From Bordetella petrii (GTDB lineage Bacteria > Pseudomonadota > Gammaproteobacteria > Burkholderiales > Burkholderiaceae_B), in contig WMBV01000027.1 in the NCBI GenBank assembly GCA_017745595.1, positions 28,302-92,301 of the forward strand: 64,000 bases of DNA. Reading direction: 5' to 3'. Position numbers and translations under genes: made by a program. Within the stretch, counting starts at the first letter, position 1. The number at the start of each line of letters is the position of its first letter. This document shows positions 62,511 to 64,000 of the stretch, piece by piece. The notes below the pieces were generated by a model. That model was given only the letters and a program-made list of their open reading frames with translations. It did not search any database and was not told the DNA's origin.

Positions 62511-63188
62511 ATGAGCGCCTCTTCTGCCCTGCTGGACGGTATCGAACTCGAGACCGCCCCCAATCCGACGCACGCGGTGATCTGGCTGCACGGCCTGGGC
62601 GCCGACGGCAACGATTTCGCCCCCATCGTGCCCGAACTGCGGCTGGGCGGCCAGCCGGCCGTGCGGTTCATTTTCCCGCATGCGCCGGTACAGCCGGTTA
62701 CCATCAACGGCGGCATGGCGATGCGCGCCTGGTACGACATCCTGGTCACCGACCTGGTGCGGCAAGAAGACGCGGCCGGCATCCGCCAGTCCGAGGCCGC
62801 CGTGCGCGCGCTGATCGCGCGCGAGAACGCGCGCGGCATTCCGACATCGCGCATCGTGCTGGCGGGCTTTTCGCAGGGCTGCGCCATGACGCTGCATACC
62901 GGCCTGCGGCTCGACGCCAAGCTGGCCGGCATGATCGGCCTGTCGGGCTACCTGCCCCTGCTGGATACCGCCGTCGCCGAACGGCACCCGGCCAACGCCG
63001 CGACGCCGATCTTCCTGGCGCACGGCACCTTCGACCCCGTGGTCGCCCTGCCCCGCGCCCAGGCATCGCTGGCGCAGTTGCAGGCCCTGGGATACGACGT
63101 GCGCTGGCATACCTACCCCATGCCGCACTCGGTCTGCGCCCCGGAAATCGCCGACATCGCGGCGTTCTTGCGGGAAGTGCTGACGTAA
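62511..63188 (+). CDS. Carboxylesterase / phospholipase (alpha/beta hydrolase 2 family)
   Basis: A 225-residue serine esterase of the EstB type. Oxyanion motif WLHGLGADGNDF; nucleophile Ser121 in AGFSQGCA; Asp175 in HGTFDPVV; His206 in PMPHSVC. Cytosolic, with broad specificity for short acyl esters by family. It may be co-transcribed with darP. Its 3' end (63078-63152) is repeated as an exact inverted copy at 63926-64000. Confidence 0.94.
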   Translation: MSASSALLDGIELETAPNPTHAVIWLHGLGADGNDFAPIVPELRLGGQPAVRFIFPHAPVQPVTINGGMAMRAWYDILVTDLVRQEDAAGIRQSEAAVRALIARENARGIPTSRIVLAGFSQGCAMTLHTGLRLDAKLAGMIGLSGYLPLLDTAVAERHPANAATPIFLAHGTFDPVVALPRAQASLAQLQALGYDVRWHTYPMPHSVCAPEIADIAAFLREVLT

Positions 63189-63423
63189 GGGCTTTGGGGT
63201 GTTGGCGTTGGCGTTGGCGTGAGTTGAGTTCTTCCGGACGTCGCGGTGGGGCGGGGGCGGAGGCGGGCTTCACGGAGCCGGTCGGCCGCCGTCGCGGCCG
63301 ACACCGCATCGCTCGCCTCGTCCGGGCCCTACGGCCCTCCCTACGGCATCCGCTCGCTCGGCCCCGAGGCGCCCCGCCGGCTGCCTGCCCCCCAACCCGG
63401 CTCGCGTCATTTCAAGCTCCCCG
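63189..63423. other. Region after the esterase without a supported gene
   Basis: Open frames here are low-complexity and have no family match. It contains the tandem GTTGGC triplet repeat at 63201-63218 and the 13-base sequence GACGTCGCGGTGG at 63237-63249, which recurs at 63912-63924 beside the duplication junction. With the inverted repeats that follow, this is part of an 812-base stretch to the window end. Confidence 0.5.
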
Positions 63424-63549
63424 CATCGCCGGGACCCGCTGGTTTCTTGGGCTTCGTGGGGCCAGCCTTGGAGAAGAAAAATATCCTGGCGGGCCGCCCC
63501 TTGAGGGCCGCCCAGCGCGGCCCTCAAGGGGCATTCGACCGTGGCTTGC
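63424..63549 (+). repeat. Left arm of a 126-base inverted repeat
   Basis: It matches the reverse complement of 63764-63889 over its whole length, with about seven differences. It includes CTTGGAGAAGAAAAATATC and its own perfect 16-base stem, GCCCCTTGAGGGCCGC at 63496-63511 with its complement at 63517-63532. No coding frame is supported. Confidence 0.85.
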
Positions 63550-63763
63550 GACGGGTGGGGCGGCAGGGTTCTTGATACGGGTGGTGATTTGCCAGCATTC
63601 GGTTTCTTCACAAAGACTTCTCGATGACGAGCCTGTGATGAACATCGAAGGCACCGCGCATATATGGTGACCAGCAAGTGCCCAAGCCATCTAATGCTTC
63701 TTTCAGAAAGAGCCCCTGACCCTTGCCTCGCCCGCGCTTAAAAGCTCCAATGCCGCATTCCAT
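63550..63763. other. Spacer between the inverted repeat arms
   Basis: A 214-base stretch of lower GC with no convincing gene and no transposase fragment. Short frames have no recognisable motifs. Confidence 0.5.
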
Positions 63764-63889
63764 GCAAGCCACGGTCAAATGCCCCTTGAGGGCCGCGCTG
63801 GGCGGCCCTCAAGGGGCGGCCCGCCAAGATATTTTTCTTCTCCAAGGCGGGCCCCACGAAGCCCAAGAACCCTGCGGGTCCCGGCGATG
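63764..63889 (-). repeat. Right arm of a 126-base inverted repeat
   Basis: The reverse complement of 63424-63549 with a few substitutions. The internal stem is at 63781-63796 and 63802-63817. It is followed at 63926 by the inverted copy of the esterase gene end. Confidence 0.85.
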
Positions 63890-64000
63890 GTGGAATTCTG
63901 ACTTGTTATCAGACGTCGCGGTGGCGGCGATTTCCGGGGCGCAGACCGAGTGCGGCATGGGGTAGGTATGCCAGCGCACGTCGTATCCCAGGGCCTGCAA
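63809..64000 (-). pseudogene. Truncated inverted copy of the esterase gene (partial at edge)
   Basis: Minus-strand reading of 63926-64000 repeats the end of the esterase exactly (75 bases, including the catalytic His of PMPHSV). The frame then departs from the original after CAPEIA and runs through the repeat arm to a stop at 63809. The last helix of the esterase is lost and replaced by about 39 unrelated residues. Whether the rest of the copy is complete lies outside the window. Confidence 0.7.

Noticed and set aside
63424..63889. Insertion sequence or composite transposon
   Set aside because: No transposase, and the spacer of 214 bases carries no gene; only the inverted repeats are present.

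Overview
The window is about 65-70% GC and looks like the chromosome of an Alcaligenaceae beta-proteobacterium. Bordetella or Achromobacter is the best guess. The reasons are a Bug-family solute-binding protein, a Bordetella-style fimbrial operon, the gloB / methyltransferase / rnhA / dnaQ neighbourhood, the rplM-rpsI and argC-erpA neighbourhoods, and the codon use. No species call is possible from sequence alone. I see no phage, insertion sequence, CRISPR array or replication origin. Coding density is high and most genes are core or common accessory functions.

Layout. 1-8.2 kb: the start of fusA (cut by the window edge), a universal stress protein, a rhodanese-like protein, a MocR-type regulator divergent from EamA and LysE exporters, a lipoprotein-type hydrolase, a ChbG-like deacetylase and a GNAT acetyltransferase. 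8.2-18.2 kb: a catabolic island read on the minus strand. It encodes an orphan 2-oxoglutarate-dehydrogenase-E1-like protein, a Bug binding protein, an MmgE/PrpD protein, a CaiB-type CoA transferase and two acyl-CoA dehydrogenases, with a divergent LysR regulator that probably controls it. 18.2-28 kb: tRNA-Val, dnaQ, an RND efflux pump, rnhA, a methyltransferase, gloB, mltD and fabI. 28-32 kb: OsmC, a DUF533 protein, nadC and a NadQ-like NAD regulator.

32-40 kb: a chaperone-usher fimbrial operon (two pilins, chaperone, usher, tip adhesin, second chaperone) next to an orphan LytTR response regulator. 40-46 kb: a DUF3313 lipoprotein, tRNA-Ser and the prkA-yeaH-spoVR stress operon. 46-52 kb: glyA-nrdR-ribD-ribE, a YbhB protein and tyrS. 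52-64 kb: an M23 peptidase, anmK, erpA, a DUF6776 protein, argC, rplM-rpsI, a TRAP binding protein, pmbA, darP and an esterase. The right edge carries an inverted duplication.

The most striking non-genic feature is a family of short, imperfectly palindromic repeats. It occurs at ten intergenic places between 23.5 and 60.5 kb and at none in the first 23.5 kb. Units are often paired in opposite orientation, usually sit just after stop codons, and carry compensating base changes in their two arms, as REP/REPIN elements do. The other points worth following are two copies of a putative NadQ operator over the nadC promoter and start codon, the orphan OGDH-like gene in the acyl-CoA island, and the inverted duplication at the right end.
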